DNA from: Campylobacteraceae bacterium
GTDB lineage: Bacteria > Campylobacterota > Campylobacteria > Campylobacterales > Arcobacteraceae
Direction of reading: 5' to 3'
Assembly: GCA_013215945.1 (NCBI GenBank)
Contig: JABSOM010000002.1
Span: forward strand, 248,001 to 312,000
DNA: 64,000 nucleotides
The position numbers and the translations under genes are program-made. Shown one piece after another: positions 45,922-55,437 of this stretch; positions within the stretch are counted from its first letter, which is position 1, and every line of letters begins with the position of its first letter. The notes beneath the pieces are model-generated. The model was not told where the DNA came from, did not search any database, and saw nothing but the letters and a program-made list of their open reading frames with translations.

Positions 45922-47283
45922 TTGATTACACTTAAAGAAGCATTGGCTTTAAACAGCGATGAAATCAAAAAATTACAAGCAGATTTATTAGTTAAAATTA
46001 ATGAATCAAACATTGGCTCTTATATAGAACAATTAGACAAAACAGAACTATCACGCACTGGCGCTGGTATTCCAATTGCAATCAAAAATAATATTAATGT
46101 TAAAAACTGGGAGATTACAAGTGCCAGTAATATCTTAAAAGGGTATATCTCTCCTTACAATGCAACCGTTATTGATAAATTAGAAAAAGCGGGATTAAGC
46201 GCATTTGGAAAAGCAAATATGGATGAGTTTGCAATGGGAAGTTCAACGGATACTTCTTGTTATGGTAAAACATTAAATCCACATGATAATAATAAAACTG
46301 CAGGAGGAAGCTCTGGGGGTTCTGCTGCTTCAGTTGCATCTGGAACTGCTATTTGTGCTCTAGGAACTGATACTGGGGGTTCAATTAGGCAACCTGCCGC
46401 TTATTGTGGTGTTGTTGGAATGAAACCTACGTATGGAAGAGTTTCTCGATTTGGAATTACTGCTTATTCTTCTTCTTTGGATCAATGTGGACCTATTACT
46501 CAAAATGTAGAAGATGCTGCTATTTTATACGATATTATTTCTGGACACGATCCAAAAGATTCAACATCTGCAAATGTTGAATATATAAAAGTGACTCCTA
46601 ATTTAGACAAAAATAGAAAACTTACCATTGCTGTAATTGATGATTTTTTATTACAAGCCAGCAAAGATGTTCAAGATGCACATGCTTTAGCTGTTAAAGC
46701 CTTAGAAGATGAAGGCCATACAATTATTCATAAAAAGATGTTAGATTCTTCTAAAGTCCTTTCTTCTTATTATATAGTTGCAACGGCTGAAGCCTCTGCT
46801 AACTTAGCAAGAATGGATGGTATCAGGTTTGGTGCTAGAAAAGGCGATGGAAACTTATCCAATATGTACTTACAAACAAAAACACAAGGTTTTGGAAAGG
46901 AAGTACAAAAAAGAATTATGTTAGGGGCTTTTGTATTAAGCTCAGGATATTACGATGCGTATTATATTAAAGCGCAAAAAATTAGACATTTAATAAAAGA
47001 TGAATACGATGCTATATTTAAAGACGCTGATTTAATACTTTCACCAGTAGCTCCTACAACTGCACCAAAATTTGATGCGTTTTCTAGCTCACTGGAAATG
47101 TATTTATCAGATATTTATACAATCTCTGTAAACCTTGCAGGATTACCTGCAATTTCAGTACCTGTTTGTAAAAGTGAAGAAGGAATGCCAGTAGGGCTTC
47201 AATTAATAGCAAAAGCATTTGATGAACAAACATTATTTGATGGCGCGTTAAGTTTAGAATCTGTTGTAAATTATACAAAATAA
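45922..47283 (+). CDS. gatA: Asp-tRNA(Asn)/Glu-tRNA(Gln) amidotransferase subunit A
   Basis: 453 aa. TTG start at 45922 with AGGAG seven bases before it; no ATG fits the conserved beginning MITLKEALALNS. Ser-Ser-Lys amidase site: PIAIKNNINV (Lys), AGGSSGGSAASVASG and ALGTDTGGSIRQPAAYCG (both Ser). GatA releases ammonia from Gln for GatB; gatB and gatC are not in the window. TATAAT at 45875-45880. Confidence 0.97.
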   Translation: MITLKEALALNSDEIKKLQADLLVKINESNIGSYIEQLDKTELSRTGAGIPIAIKNNINVKNWEITSASNILKGYISPYNATVIDKLEKAGLSAFGKANMDEFAMGSSTDTSCYGKTLNPHDNNKTAGGSSGGSAASVASGTAICALGTDTGGSIRQPAAYCGVVGMKPTYGRVSRFGITAYSSSLDQCGPITQNVEDAAILYDIISGHDPKDSTSANVEYIKVTPNLDKNRKLTIAVIDDFLLQASKDVQDAHALAVKALEDEGHTIIHKKMLDSSKVLSSYYIVATAEASANLARMDGIRFGARKGDGNLSNMYLQTKTQGFGKEVQKRIMLGAFVLSSGYYDAYYIKAQKIRHLIKDEYDAIFKDADLILSPVAPTTAPKFDAFSSSLEMYLSDIYTISVNLAGLPAISVPVCKSEEGMPVGLQLIAKAFDEQTLFDGALSLESVVNYTK

Positions 47284-47288
47284 TTTAA

Positions 47289-48750
<1,462 letters not shown>

Positions 48751-48752
<2 letters not shown>

Positions 48753-48894
48753 AAATGCTTTTATAGCATAATCTTTTAGATTTACTCTGCGTTAGAGATA
48801 AAAATTAAATGCTCATTGACTTAATGTCAACTGCGCTTTAATTTTTATCTCCGCCTTGATTAAATCCAAAATCTCACACTTTAAAAGCATTTTT
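48751..48894. repeat. Long imperfect inverted repeat (ERIC/MITE-like, ~144 bp)
   Basis: AAAAATGCTTTTA (48751-48763) pairs with TAAAAGCATTTTT (48882-48894); GATTTA at ~48779-48784 pairs with TAAATC (48861); GAGATAAAAATTAAA (48795-48809) pairs perfectly with TTTAATTTTTATCTC (48837-48851); a small TGAC/GTCA hairpin is in the centre. It would form a ~60-bp stem in RNA or DNA and may end guaB transcription. The right half recurs at 55293-55437. Confidence 0.75.
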
Positions 48895-49001
48895 TCAAAA
48901 TGCTAAAATATTTCCTTTTTTTATTTTTATTCATTATTTTATTAAATATCAAAATTTGTTAATTCTGTGACGCAAACTGTGACGCAGTTTTTGTATACTG
49001 A
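48856..49001 (+). repeat. ~146-bp direct repeat, copy A
   Basis: From TTGATTAAATC to GTATACTGA this segment matches 55293-55437 along its length with scattered changes. Copy A carries an extra 12 bases, a tandem duplication of a CTGTGACGCA-type unit (CTGTGACGCAAACTGTGACG). The two copies have the same orientation and flank the Roco gene, the IS110 remnant and the RHH-RelE pair. Confidence 0.8.
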
Positions 49002-49085
49002 CAGCAGAATTATAATTTTAGATTAAAGATATCTGTCCCCAGAAATTTAAAATAAGTATACTTAAAATAAAAAGGAAAATGTTTA

Positions 49086-51974
49086 ATGAATGAAATAAAG
49101 GATGATTTAATTATTTCTATTGAAGAAGCTAAAAAAACCGGAATATTGAATTTAGATTTTACTAAATATAACTTACAAGATATACCTAATGAGATTTTTA
49201 AATTAGATAATTTAACTTCATTAGATATAAGAAATTTTAGAGAAAGCTTTATTTCTGAATCCCTTGGAAACTTAGTGAATCTAGAAGAACTTACTTTTAT
49301 TAACTGTATGTTAATAAAAATACCAGATGCCATTAGTAATTTAAAAAAGTTAAAAAAATTTACTTTTATGATGACTTTTGAGAAGGACTTATCGTCTAAA
49401 TTAGAGTCACTTCCTGATTCTTTTGGAATGTTGGAAAATCTTAGAGAATTAGATTTGATGGATGCCAAATTAACCTTTCTTCCTAAAAGTATGGAAAAGC
49501 TAATAAACCTGGAATTTCTTTCATTATATGGGAACTGCCTTAAGGAGTTTCCTAAATGTATAAAATATATGAAAAAATTAAATTATATAAATTTAAATAA
49601 TAATTCTGAAATAAAAAGTATTCCAGATTTTATTTTAGAATTAACTTCACTAGAAAGTCTTGCTATAGGTCCAATTGGAATTAATAGCTTTCCTTCTATT
49701 CTTGTAAAGCTTGTAAATCTTAGAGGACTTTACCTACAAGAAAACAACTTAAAAACTATACCTGAAAGTATAGGAAAGTTAGTTAATTTAAGAAAACTTT
49801 CACTGCATGGTAATCAAATAAAAAAGATTCCTGAAAGTATAGGAAAATTGGTTAATTTAACAAGTTTTTTGATAGACAATAATCAAATTAAAAAGCTTCC
49901 TGAGAGTATAAAAAATTTAAAAAACTTAAAGGAATTTAATTTTATAAAGAATAAATTTGATGTTCCTCCTGAAATAAATAAATTAAAGCCTATTGAAATT
50001 ATAAATGAAATATTAAAATATCAGAAAGCTGAAATAGAAGGTACTCTCGAACCTATACATGAAGCAAAAATTATATTTATAGGTGAAAGTAATTATGGAA
50101 AAACACACCTTATCGAATTACTTCAAAATGGCAAAATTAAAAGGAAAATAAATACTACGCATGGAATTGAGAGAAGTAAAATTTTAATTTCAAATAAAAT
50201 AAAAGATATACGTCTTAATATTTGGGATCTTGGTGGACAAGAATTTATGCGAAGTACACATCAATTCTTTTTTTCTGAACGTACTTTATATGTCTTAGTA
50301 ACTCTTGCACGCAGAGAAAGAAAAGAGCTTAATCACTGGTTAAAGTTAGCCAATCAATTAGGTAAAAAAGCACCTGTTTTAATTGTAATAAATAAAATAG
50401 ATATAGATTCCCATGATTTAGATAGAACAAGTCTCGAAAGAGATTATCCAAATATTGTTGGATTTGTAAGAACTTGTATCAATAATTATGATAAAGTGAA
50501 TTCAAGTGATACTATTGACGAATTAAAAAATAAAATATTTGAAGTAATAAGGAATAAAGACCTTATGCCTAGTGTATATGAGCTACGTCCTATAGATTGG
50601 TTTAAAGTAAAAGAAGAATTAGAAAAATTGGAAGATGAAGGTAAAGATTTTATTTCGTATGAAGAGTATGAAAAATTGAATTTTATAAAAAATCTACCTG
50701 AAGATGAAAAAAAAATAAATCTAAAACTTCTTAGTATGCTTGGATCAGTTATAAGCTTTGTAGATGATCCCCGATTAATAGATACTAATGTTATAAATCC
50801 TCAGTGGATTATGGATGGTGTTTATGCAATTATTAATGATTCTATTGTAAAAGATCAAAACAAAGGTAAATTAAATATTAATGATTTGGAACGTATTTTA
50901 CCAAAAGATAAATTTCCTAAAAGTAGACACACATATCTTTTAGATTTAATGAAAAGATTTAATCTTTGTTATGAAGCAAAAGATGAAGTCGGGATCTATT
51001 TTATCCCTGATCTTTTTGAAGATATAGAACCTAAATTTGATTGGAAAGATGATAATTTAATGCATTTTAGATATGACTATGATGATTTTTCTCCTGATGC
51101 ATTTATGACCAGATTTATTGTTGAGATGAATCATGATATTGTAGATAAAAAACGTTGGAGAAGTGGAGTGTATATTTCAAATGGTTCATGTCAAGCAAAG
51201 ATTTATCAATCTTATCGTAAAAATTATATAAATATTGAGATAAGCGGAAACAATCAAGATCGTAGAAGTTATTTATATTCTATTAGAGAAATCTTTAGGA
51301 AACTACATGAACCATTTAAAAACATGAATATACTAAAAGAGGTAAAGTATAAAGATTATTGGCTTGATTATGAACGGTTATCAAAATTAGAAGAAAAAAA
51401 TAAACCTTGGTATCATGAGAAATTAGATGAAGACTTACCTATTACAGATCTATTAAATGGGTATTCCTCGCCAAAAGAAAGAGATGGTACTTTGCAAATC
51501 ATTAAAATATTCCTTGCATCATCTTATGAGTTAAAAGAAGATAGAGAACAGTTTGAGATTTTTATTAATCGTAAAAATAAAAGATTAATTGATGAAGGTG
51601 TTTTCTTGAAACTTGAAATTTGGGAAGATTTCATTGATGCAATGTCTCAAACTAGATTACAAAATGAATATAATACTGTAATAGAACAATCCGATATTTT
51701 TGTAAGTTTATTTTTTACAAAAGTTGGTAAATATACTAAAGAAGAATTTGAAATAGCTTTTGGTCAATTTAAAGCAACAGGTAAGCCCATAATTTATACA
51801 TATTTTAAAAATGCAAATATTAATGCAGAAGATATAACCGAAGAAATTCAAAGTTTATTAGATTTTAAAAAGAGACTTAAAGAGTTAGATCACTTTAGAA
51901 CAGTTTATGATAATATTTACGATTTAAAGGAACAGTTTGGGAATCAGTTAGAGAAGATATTGCCAAAAAAATAA
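49086..51974 (+). CDS. LRR-Roc-COR (Roco) protein with C-terminal TIR/DUF4062-like domain
   Basis: 962 aa. Residues ~20-310: about twelve leucine-rich repeats (LPESIKNLKNLKEF, IPESIGKLVNLRKLSLHGNQ). Residues ~330-500: Roc GTPase with P-loop GESNYGKTHL (~333), switch WDLGGQEFMRS (~380) and NKID (~435). Residues ~510-790: COR-like dimerisation region (ELRPIDWFKVKEELEKL, VINPQWIMDGVYAII). Residues ~806-960: IKIFLASSYELKEDREQF ... LEIWEDFI ... QSDIFVSLFFTKVGKYTKEE, the pattern of the TIR-like DUF4062 domain found at the ends of bacterial STAND-type immune proteins. No signal peptide. It is alone on its strand in an accessory region, so I infer a stand-alone anti-phage or stress sensor; no activity is proven. 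Confidence 0.88.
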   Translation: MNEIKDDLIISIEEAKKTGILNLDFTKYNLQDIPNEIFKLDNLTSLDIRNFRESFISESLGNLVNLEELTFINCMLIKIPDAISNLKKLKKFTFMMTFEKDLSSKLESLPDSFGMLENLRELDLMDAKLTFLPKSMEKLINLEFLSLYGNCLKEFPKCIKYMKKLNYINLNNNSEIKSIPDFILELTSLESLAIGPIGINSFPSILVKLVNLRGLYLQENNLKTIPESIGKLVNLRKLSLHGNQIKKIPESIGKLVNLTSFLIDNNQIKKLPESIKNLKNLKEFNFIKNKFDVPPEINKLKPIEIINEILKYQKAEIEGTLEPIHEAKIIFIGESNYGKTHLIELLQNGKIKRKINTTHGIERSKILISNKIKDIRLNIWDLGGQEFMRSTHQFFFSERTLYVLVTLARRERKELNHWLKLANQLGKKAPVLIVINKIDIDSHDLDRTSLERDYPNIVGFVRTCINNYDKVNSSDTIDELKNKIFEVIRNKDLMPSVYELRPIDWFKVKEELEKLEDEGKDFISYEEYEKLNFIKNLPEDEKKINLKLLSMLGSVISFVDDPRLIDTNVINPQWIMDGVYAIINDSIVKDQNKGKLNINDLERILPKDKFPKSRHTYLLDLMKRFNLCYEAKDEVGIYFIPDLFEDIEPKFDWKDDNLMHFRYDYDDFSPDAFMTRFIVEMNHDIVDKKRWRSGVYISNGSCQAKIYQSYRKNYINIEISGNNQDRRSYLYSIREIFRKLHEPFKNMNILKEVKYKDYWLDYERLSKLEEKNKPWYHEKLDEDLPITDLLNGYSSPKERDGTLQIIKIFLASSYELKEDREQFEIFINRKNKRLIDEGVFLKLEIWEDFIDAMSQTRLQNEYNTVIEQSDIFVSLFFTKVGKYTKEEFEIAFGQFKATGKPIIYTYFKNANINAEDITEEIQSLLDFKKRLKELDHFRTVYDNIYDLKEQFGNQLEKILPKK

Positions 51975-52002
51975 ATGGGAAAATAAGATAAATAAAAATA
52001 AA

Positions 52003-52074
52003 GGGGACAGTTGCCACCTTAAAAAAACTTGAAATTTAAAAATTCATAGTAATCCTTTTCTTTAAATCAAGAGT
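52003..52074 (+). repeat. 72-bp direct repeat, unit 1 (GGGGACAGTTGCCACC type)
   Basis: Starts GGGGACAGTTGCCACC and ends ATCAAGAGT. It matches 52146-52217 with only a few changes at the same length; start-to-start distance is 143 bases. Between the units lies a GACAGTATACCTA fragment (52091-52103) of another repeat family. No gene is present in 51975-52223. Confidence 0.85.
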
Positions 52075-52145
52075 TTCTTCAAATTCCGGTGACAGTATAC
52101 CTAACTCCTCAAAGTCCTAAAATATAGGTATCTAAAAGAATAAAT

Positions 52146-52217
52146 GGGGACAGTTACCACCTTAAAAAAACTTGAAATTTAAAAATTCATACTAGTCCTT
52201 TTCTTTCAATCAAGAGT
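52146..52217 (+). repeat. 72-bp direct repeat, unit 2 (GGGGACAGTTACCACC type)
   Basis: Second copy of the repeat at 52003-52074, ending 6 bases before the stop codon of the IS110 remnant. The IS110 element therefore abuts this repeat on its downstream side. Confidence 0.85.
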
Positions 52218-52223
52218 ATATTT

Positions 52224-53222
52224 CTACTCTTGAACTCCACAAGCTTTTGCATAAAATTCTTTGTTGTACTGTTTATCATTTCTGTATAAACTATGAGCAA
52301 TAATTATCATCTTTCTCATAACTGCGATTTGTGCAACAGTAGTATGTTTTCCATTTTCTTTTAGTCTTTCAAAAAATCTTTTAAAGTTTTCATCAAATCT
52401 AATAGCCGTCATTACTCCCATAAATAAAGTGCCTCTTTATAGTTTTGAGCCAGCCTTTGATATTTTTGGTTTCTTATGTACAGAAGTTCCCGATTCTTTT
52501 ACAATTGGATCTAAACCAGACAGTGCTACTATTTGTCTTTGATTTGCTTTTGGATATTTAATAAATAAATGTAATAAAACTATTGCACCAACTTTACCAA
52601 TTCCTGATAATGTTTTTATATTATTGTATTTTACTAATAAGTCTTCATTTTTTTCTATTATATTCATTACTTGATTTAGAATATCTTCTTGCGTATTCTT
52701 TAAATTTTTCATTGATTTTTTTAGTTCTTTTATTACAAAAGAACTTCCATCTTTAGCACTTAAGGCTTCTAAATGATTGGATGTTTTAGTCTTTTGTTTT
52801 GAAGTGAATTTATAATATCCCATAAGCTCTTTTATACTTTCTGCTTCTTCATTGATATAAGGTACTTTAATCTCATTGTCTCTTGCTAAATGAAGACTTT
52901 TAGATAAAACAATAGAATCTACTTCATCTGTTTTGTTTCTTTGTCCTAAGGCTTTAGCATGATTTGAGAATTGTTTAGGATTAATTAAAAAACATTTGAT
53001 ATTTTTATCTTTACAAAATTTTGTAAGAGCAAAAGAATATGAACCTGTTGGTTCAAATATAAATACTAAAGAATCTATTTCTTTTTTATAAAGCTTTTTT
53101 AATTTAGAATACAAGGCTTTAAACGCCTTTGAATTATTTTCAATCTCAAGATTAACTTTATTAATTGGTATATATACAGCAATTAATTTTTTACTAACAT
53201 CTAATCCGATACAATTATACAC
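52224..53222 (-). pseudogene. IS110-family transposase broken by an in-frame stop
   Basis: Reading from 53222, the first 261 codons give the DEDD RuvC-like domain (YNCIGLDVSKKLIAVYIPIN, FIFEPTGSY, KTDEVDSIVLSK) and most of the Transposase_20 domain (TLSGIGKVGAIVLLHLFI, VALSGLDPIVKESGTSVHKK, SKAGSKL). A TAA codon at 52439-52437 follows, and the same frame continues RGTLFMGVMTAIRFDENFKR to CGVQE at 52224. So one nonsense codon separates the two parts, directly after the SKAGS motif that holds the catalytic Ser. Otherwise full length. Inactive unless the stop is read through. Confidence 0.9.
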
Positions 53223-53480
53223 CGTGAACCTCCAATAGAAATATTTGAGAGTTCGTTAGGCTAGGAGTTAACTCCTAGCTGATTAACGTTTTTACACATA
53301 ACCTAACCTCGTGTAATACGATCTAGTAATAAATACCGATCTTGTTGCCACTCAAGTTTAAAGTGTAATTATCTGACTGTCCCACAAGCTAGTTTATAAA
53401 TTTAAGTTTTATTAACCGCTTTCGCACCATTTCCAATATATTAACCTATTAAACTCTCTAGATTCATTATATCATGTGAT
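53223..53480 (-). ncRNA. Candidate IS110 bridge-RNA / left-end region
   Basis: About 250 non-coding bases lie directly upstream of the IS110 transposase start. In the IS110 group (for example IS621) this position encodes the bridge RNA that pairs with target and donor DNA. A perfect 20-bp palindrome with halves GCTAGGAGTT/AACTCCTAGC spans 53260-53279, and GTTAGG (53255) and CCTAAC (53302) are further complementary pieces. Placement is from family knowledge; RNA boundaries, guide loops and element ends are not determined. Confidence 0.45.
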
Positions 53481-53497
53481 ACGAGGCACGAATGGTA

Positions 53498-53600
53498 CTA
53501 AGAATAGGGGTCTGACCCCATTTAGTAACTTTTCTAAGAATAGGGGTCTGACCCCATTTAGTAACTTTTCTTAGTTAAAACTTAAAATATATGAGTGCCT
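53498..53600 (+). repeat. REP-like element, copy 1, with 36-bp tandem duplication
   Basis: Two 36-bp units (53498-53533 and 53534-53569), each with the perfect palindrome GGGGTC-T-GACCCC (53507-53519, 53543-53555) followed by ATTTAGTAACTTTT; then TTAGTTAAAACTTAAAATAT (53571-53590) and a GAGTGCCT end. Related copies are at 54374, 58859, 61470 and 62028. The layout is that of REP palindromes moved by a RAYT transposase in trans; none is in the window. Confidence 0.8.
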
Positions 53601-53756
53601 TCAACCTGTTTTCTTCTCTTTTTACTAAACAAAACTACAAATTAAAATAACGGGGACACGATACTAAATTATTAAAAGAATAAATAAAAATATAACAAAT
53701 TCTAGCAGCGAACACAGAGCATCGCTGAAGTCGAACGATATATCCATAAGACGAAT

Positions 53757-53805
53757 TTGACAAAGTGAATAAATTTGAATATAATAGTATTGATAAATAT
53801 TCAAA
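53757..53805 (+). promoter_or_regulatory. Consensus promoter and operator of the RHH-RelE pair
   Basis: TTGACA (53757-53762), 17 bases, TATAAT (53780-53785): an exact sigma-70 consensus. TTTGAATAT (53774-53782) and ATATTCAAA (53797-53805) are perfect inverted 9-mers overlapping the -10 box and start site, a position where the ribbon-helix-helix antitoxin could repress its own operon. Confidence 0.75.
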
Positions 53806-53815
53806 GGATTATGTT

Positions 53816-54052
53816 ATGAAAACTGTAACAATGAGAGTAGATGATTCTATCTACGATATGATTAAACTTGCTGCTGATGGGCAAAAAAGAAATCTTTCAA
53901 ACTTTATTGAATTTGCAACAATACAATATTTGACATCTTCACAATTTGTAGAAAATGATGAAATGAATGAAATTATGGATGATAAAGAACTTGTTCAAAA
54001 TTTAATGAATGGATTAGATGACTTTAAAAATGGTGATTACACTATTGTCTAA
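53816..54052 (+). CDS. Ribbon-helix-helix antitoxin
   Basis: 78 aa from ATG 53816, chosen because AAAGGA lies 7 bases upstream and because the RHH domain starts right there (KTVTMRVDDSIYDMIKLAAD, NLSNFIEFA); the open frame begins 17 codons earlier. The C-terminal tail is acidic, suited to wrapping a toxin. It overlaps the RelE-like gene that follows. DNA-binding autorepressor with the operator at 53774-53805. Confidence 0.85.
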   Translation: MKTVTMRVDDSIYDMIKLAADGQKRNLSNFIEFATIQYLTSSQFVENDEMNEIMDDKELVQNLMNGLDDFKNGDYTIV

Positions 54053-54314
54053 GTATCAAATTGCTGAAACTAAAACTTTTGAAAAAGTTAAGAAAAAAAT
54101 TGATAAAAAGTTATATTCAAAAATTGTAAATTTTGTGTATCCTCAACTTCGAGAAAATCCATATTATGGTACTAATATTAAAAAACTAAAAGATAATCTT
54201 GAAGGCTATTATCGATATAGAATTGGAAATTATAGACTTTTTTATCTAATAAAAGATGATAAACTGATTATCGCTATTGTTGATTTTAAACATAGGCAGA
54301 AAGCTTATGAATAG
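54030..54314 (+). CDS. RelE/ParE-family toxin
   Basis: About 94 aa. The protein core SKYQIAETKTFEKVKKKIDK ... NIKKLKDNLEGYYRYRIGNY ... RLFYLIKDD ... IVDFKHRQKAYE is a typical RelE-fold toxin (KLK..L.G.YRYRIG.YRL-F pattern). The start is uncertain: ATG 54030 overlaps the antitoxin by 23 bases, GTG 54033 and TTG 54045 are also in frame. Probably an mRNA-cleaving RelE type rather than a gyrase poison, but that cannot be told from sequence. Confidence 0.85.
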   Translation: MVITLLSKYQIAETKTFEKVKKKIDKKLYSKIVNFVYPQLRENPYYGTNIKKLKDNLEGYYRYRIGNYRLFYLIKDDKLIIAIVDFKHRQKAYE

Positions 54315-54373
54315 TATTATAATTTTTATTTAAAATGTAAACTAAGTAATAGAAAAGGTGTAGAAAAGTTGTC

Positions 54374-54462
54374 AGGCACTAATTAGTAACTTTTCTTAGT
54401 TAAAACTTAAAATATATGAGTGCCTTAAACCTGTTTTCTTCTCTTTTACTAAATAAAACTAC
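54374..54462 (+). repeat. REP-like element, copy 2
   Basis: TTAGTAACTTTTC (54383) followed by TTAGTTAAAACTTAAAATAT (54396-54415), GAGTGCCTTAAACCTG and TTCTTCTCTTTTACTAAATA. It matches 53558-53638 almost base for base, but the GGGGTCTGACCCC head is replaced by GTCAGGCACTAA. Lies just after the RelE gene. Confidence 0.75.
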
Positions 54463-54489
54463 ATTCCTTACGGCTCTTCCTCTGACTTT

Positions 54490-54630
54490 GATAAAGCTAA
54501 ATCTTTTTATTTCTTAGCGCAAATAGGTGAAAACTGTTAGAGCGTAAGAAAGGTGCTCTTTAGCACGTTTTAGTGAGTTTTTGAACCTAGCTAAGAAATA
54601 AAAATATTTAGGTACCCGAAGGGCTTTATC
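54490..54630. repeat. Long inverted repeat with 71-base loop
   Basis: Left arm 54490-54518 (GATAAAGC then TAAATCTTTTTATTTCTTAGC) pairs with right arm 54590-54630 (GCTAAGAAATAAAAATATTT ... GGGCTTTATC), apart from an 11-base bulge. The loop holds a smaller GTGC/GCAC hairpin. The left arm and its 40-base lead-in recur at 60803-60870, so it is a mobile or repeated unit, not a gene-specific terminator. Confidence 0.65.
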
Positions 54631-54997
54631 ATCTCGTCAGTTGCTTCTTTTTGTTTCTTTTTCTTCCAATGAAGAAAAAGAAAAAGCGCAAAGGAACTTT
54701 GAATGAGCTCTTAAAATTATCGAATTATCGAATTAGATACGAGGCCCTAATTAAGTGAATTTGCGTTTGCTTAAGAGGGAAGGTTTACTTGATCACTTGC
54801 TTAAAAATCATTATGAAGTGATAAAAACCTAAAAAAAGTTTTGTATATAAGAAAAAACCTTAGTTTTTTAATAAGAGGGGCTCAAAGTAGCTTGTTAATC
54901 TTAAATGTTATAAGATTTTTTGATTACTTGGCTTTTCTAATTTCTTTTTTATGTTTTTCCTTATACAATACAAAAAAATATAACACTAGGCTAGAAT
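54631..54997. other. Intergenic region, no gene seen
   Basis: AT-rich DNA with T-rich and A-rich stretches (TTTCTTTTTCTTCC / GAAGAAAAAGAAAAAG, a short inverted repeat near 54655-54690) and a small AAAAAAC/GTTTTTT hairpin near 54853. A 10-bp direct ATTATCGAATTATCGAATTA pair is at ~54717. I find no frame that looks coding. Confidence 0.5.
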
Positions 54998-55222
54998 ATG
55001 AGTACTAAAAAAAACTCCTCGAGTATTAAAACTACTTCTTCAGAAAAAATGGCGGCTAGAAGCAATCAAGACAAGAACAGCGTTAGGGTTGGTTTCTCTC
55101 AAAGTAGATATGAGAATGAGCAGGTAATTAATGCAAGAAAGGGTGCTAATTTAGAGCTGGCCAAAACGAAAGCCAAAAAGAAAGCCAAACTAGCTAAAGC
55201 CTCCAAACGAAAAAACAAATAA
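54998..55222 (+). CDS. Small Lys-rich hypothetical protein
   Basis: 74 aa, beginning MSTKKNSSSIKTTSSEKMAA and ending in a highly basic tail (LAKTKAKKKAKLAKASKRKN). Probably disordered and nucleic-acid binding if translated. The ribosome site is poor (CTAGGCTAGAAT). It is isolated among repeats; coding is plausible but not certain. I do not recognise a family. Confidence 0.5.
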   Translation: MSTKKNSSSIKTTSSEKMAARSNQDKNSVRVGFSQSRYENEQVINARKGANLELAKTKAKKKAKLAKASKRKNK

Positions 55223-55257
55223 AATTACACCCCATGGGTAACAAATCCACTTTTGGA
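55223..55257 (+). repeat. ACACCCC...ATCCACTTTT repeat fragment
   Basis: AAATTACACCCCATGGGTAA and CAAATCCACTTTT resemble the left half of the hairpin repeat at 62070-62128. The right half is missing here. It lies directly after the Lys-rich gene. Confidence 0.55.
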
Positions 55258-55292
55258 ATTTGGAATTGGAATTCTGGGGGCAGTATACTTAA

Positions 55293-55437
55293 TTGATTAA
55301 ATCTAAAATCTCACACTCTAAAAGCATTTTTTAAAGATGCTAAAAAATTTTTATCTCTGAAATTTAATTTTAAACACTTAGCTATTTTATTCAATATTAA
55401 AATTTGTCAATTCTGTGACGCAGTTTTTGTATACTGA
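55293..55437 (+). repeat. ~145-bp direct repeat, copy B
   Basis: From TTGATTAAATC to GTATACTGA it matches 48856-49001 in the same orientation. It lacks the extra 12 bases of copy A. A GGGGCAGTATACTTAATTGA fragment (from 55276) of the second palindrome family runs into its start and GGTGCCTGTCCCC follows its end. 55438-55679 has no gene. Confidence 0.8.

Noticed and set aside
49010-49468. 152-codon minus-strand frame over the Roco N-terminus
   Set aside because: Opposite the LRR region, which has a regular repeat; the frame shows no domain and is a product of repeat periodicity.
53498-53569. Two 36-bp tandem repeats taken as a possible CRISPR start
   Set aside because: The units are directly adjacent with no spacer, only two copies exist, no cas gene is nearby, and the palindrome recurs singly elsewhere as a REP-like head.
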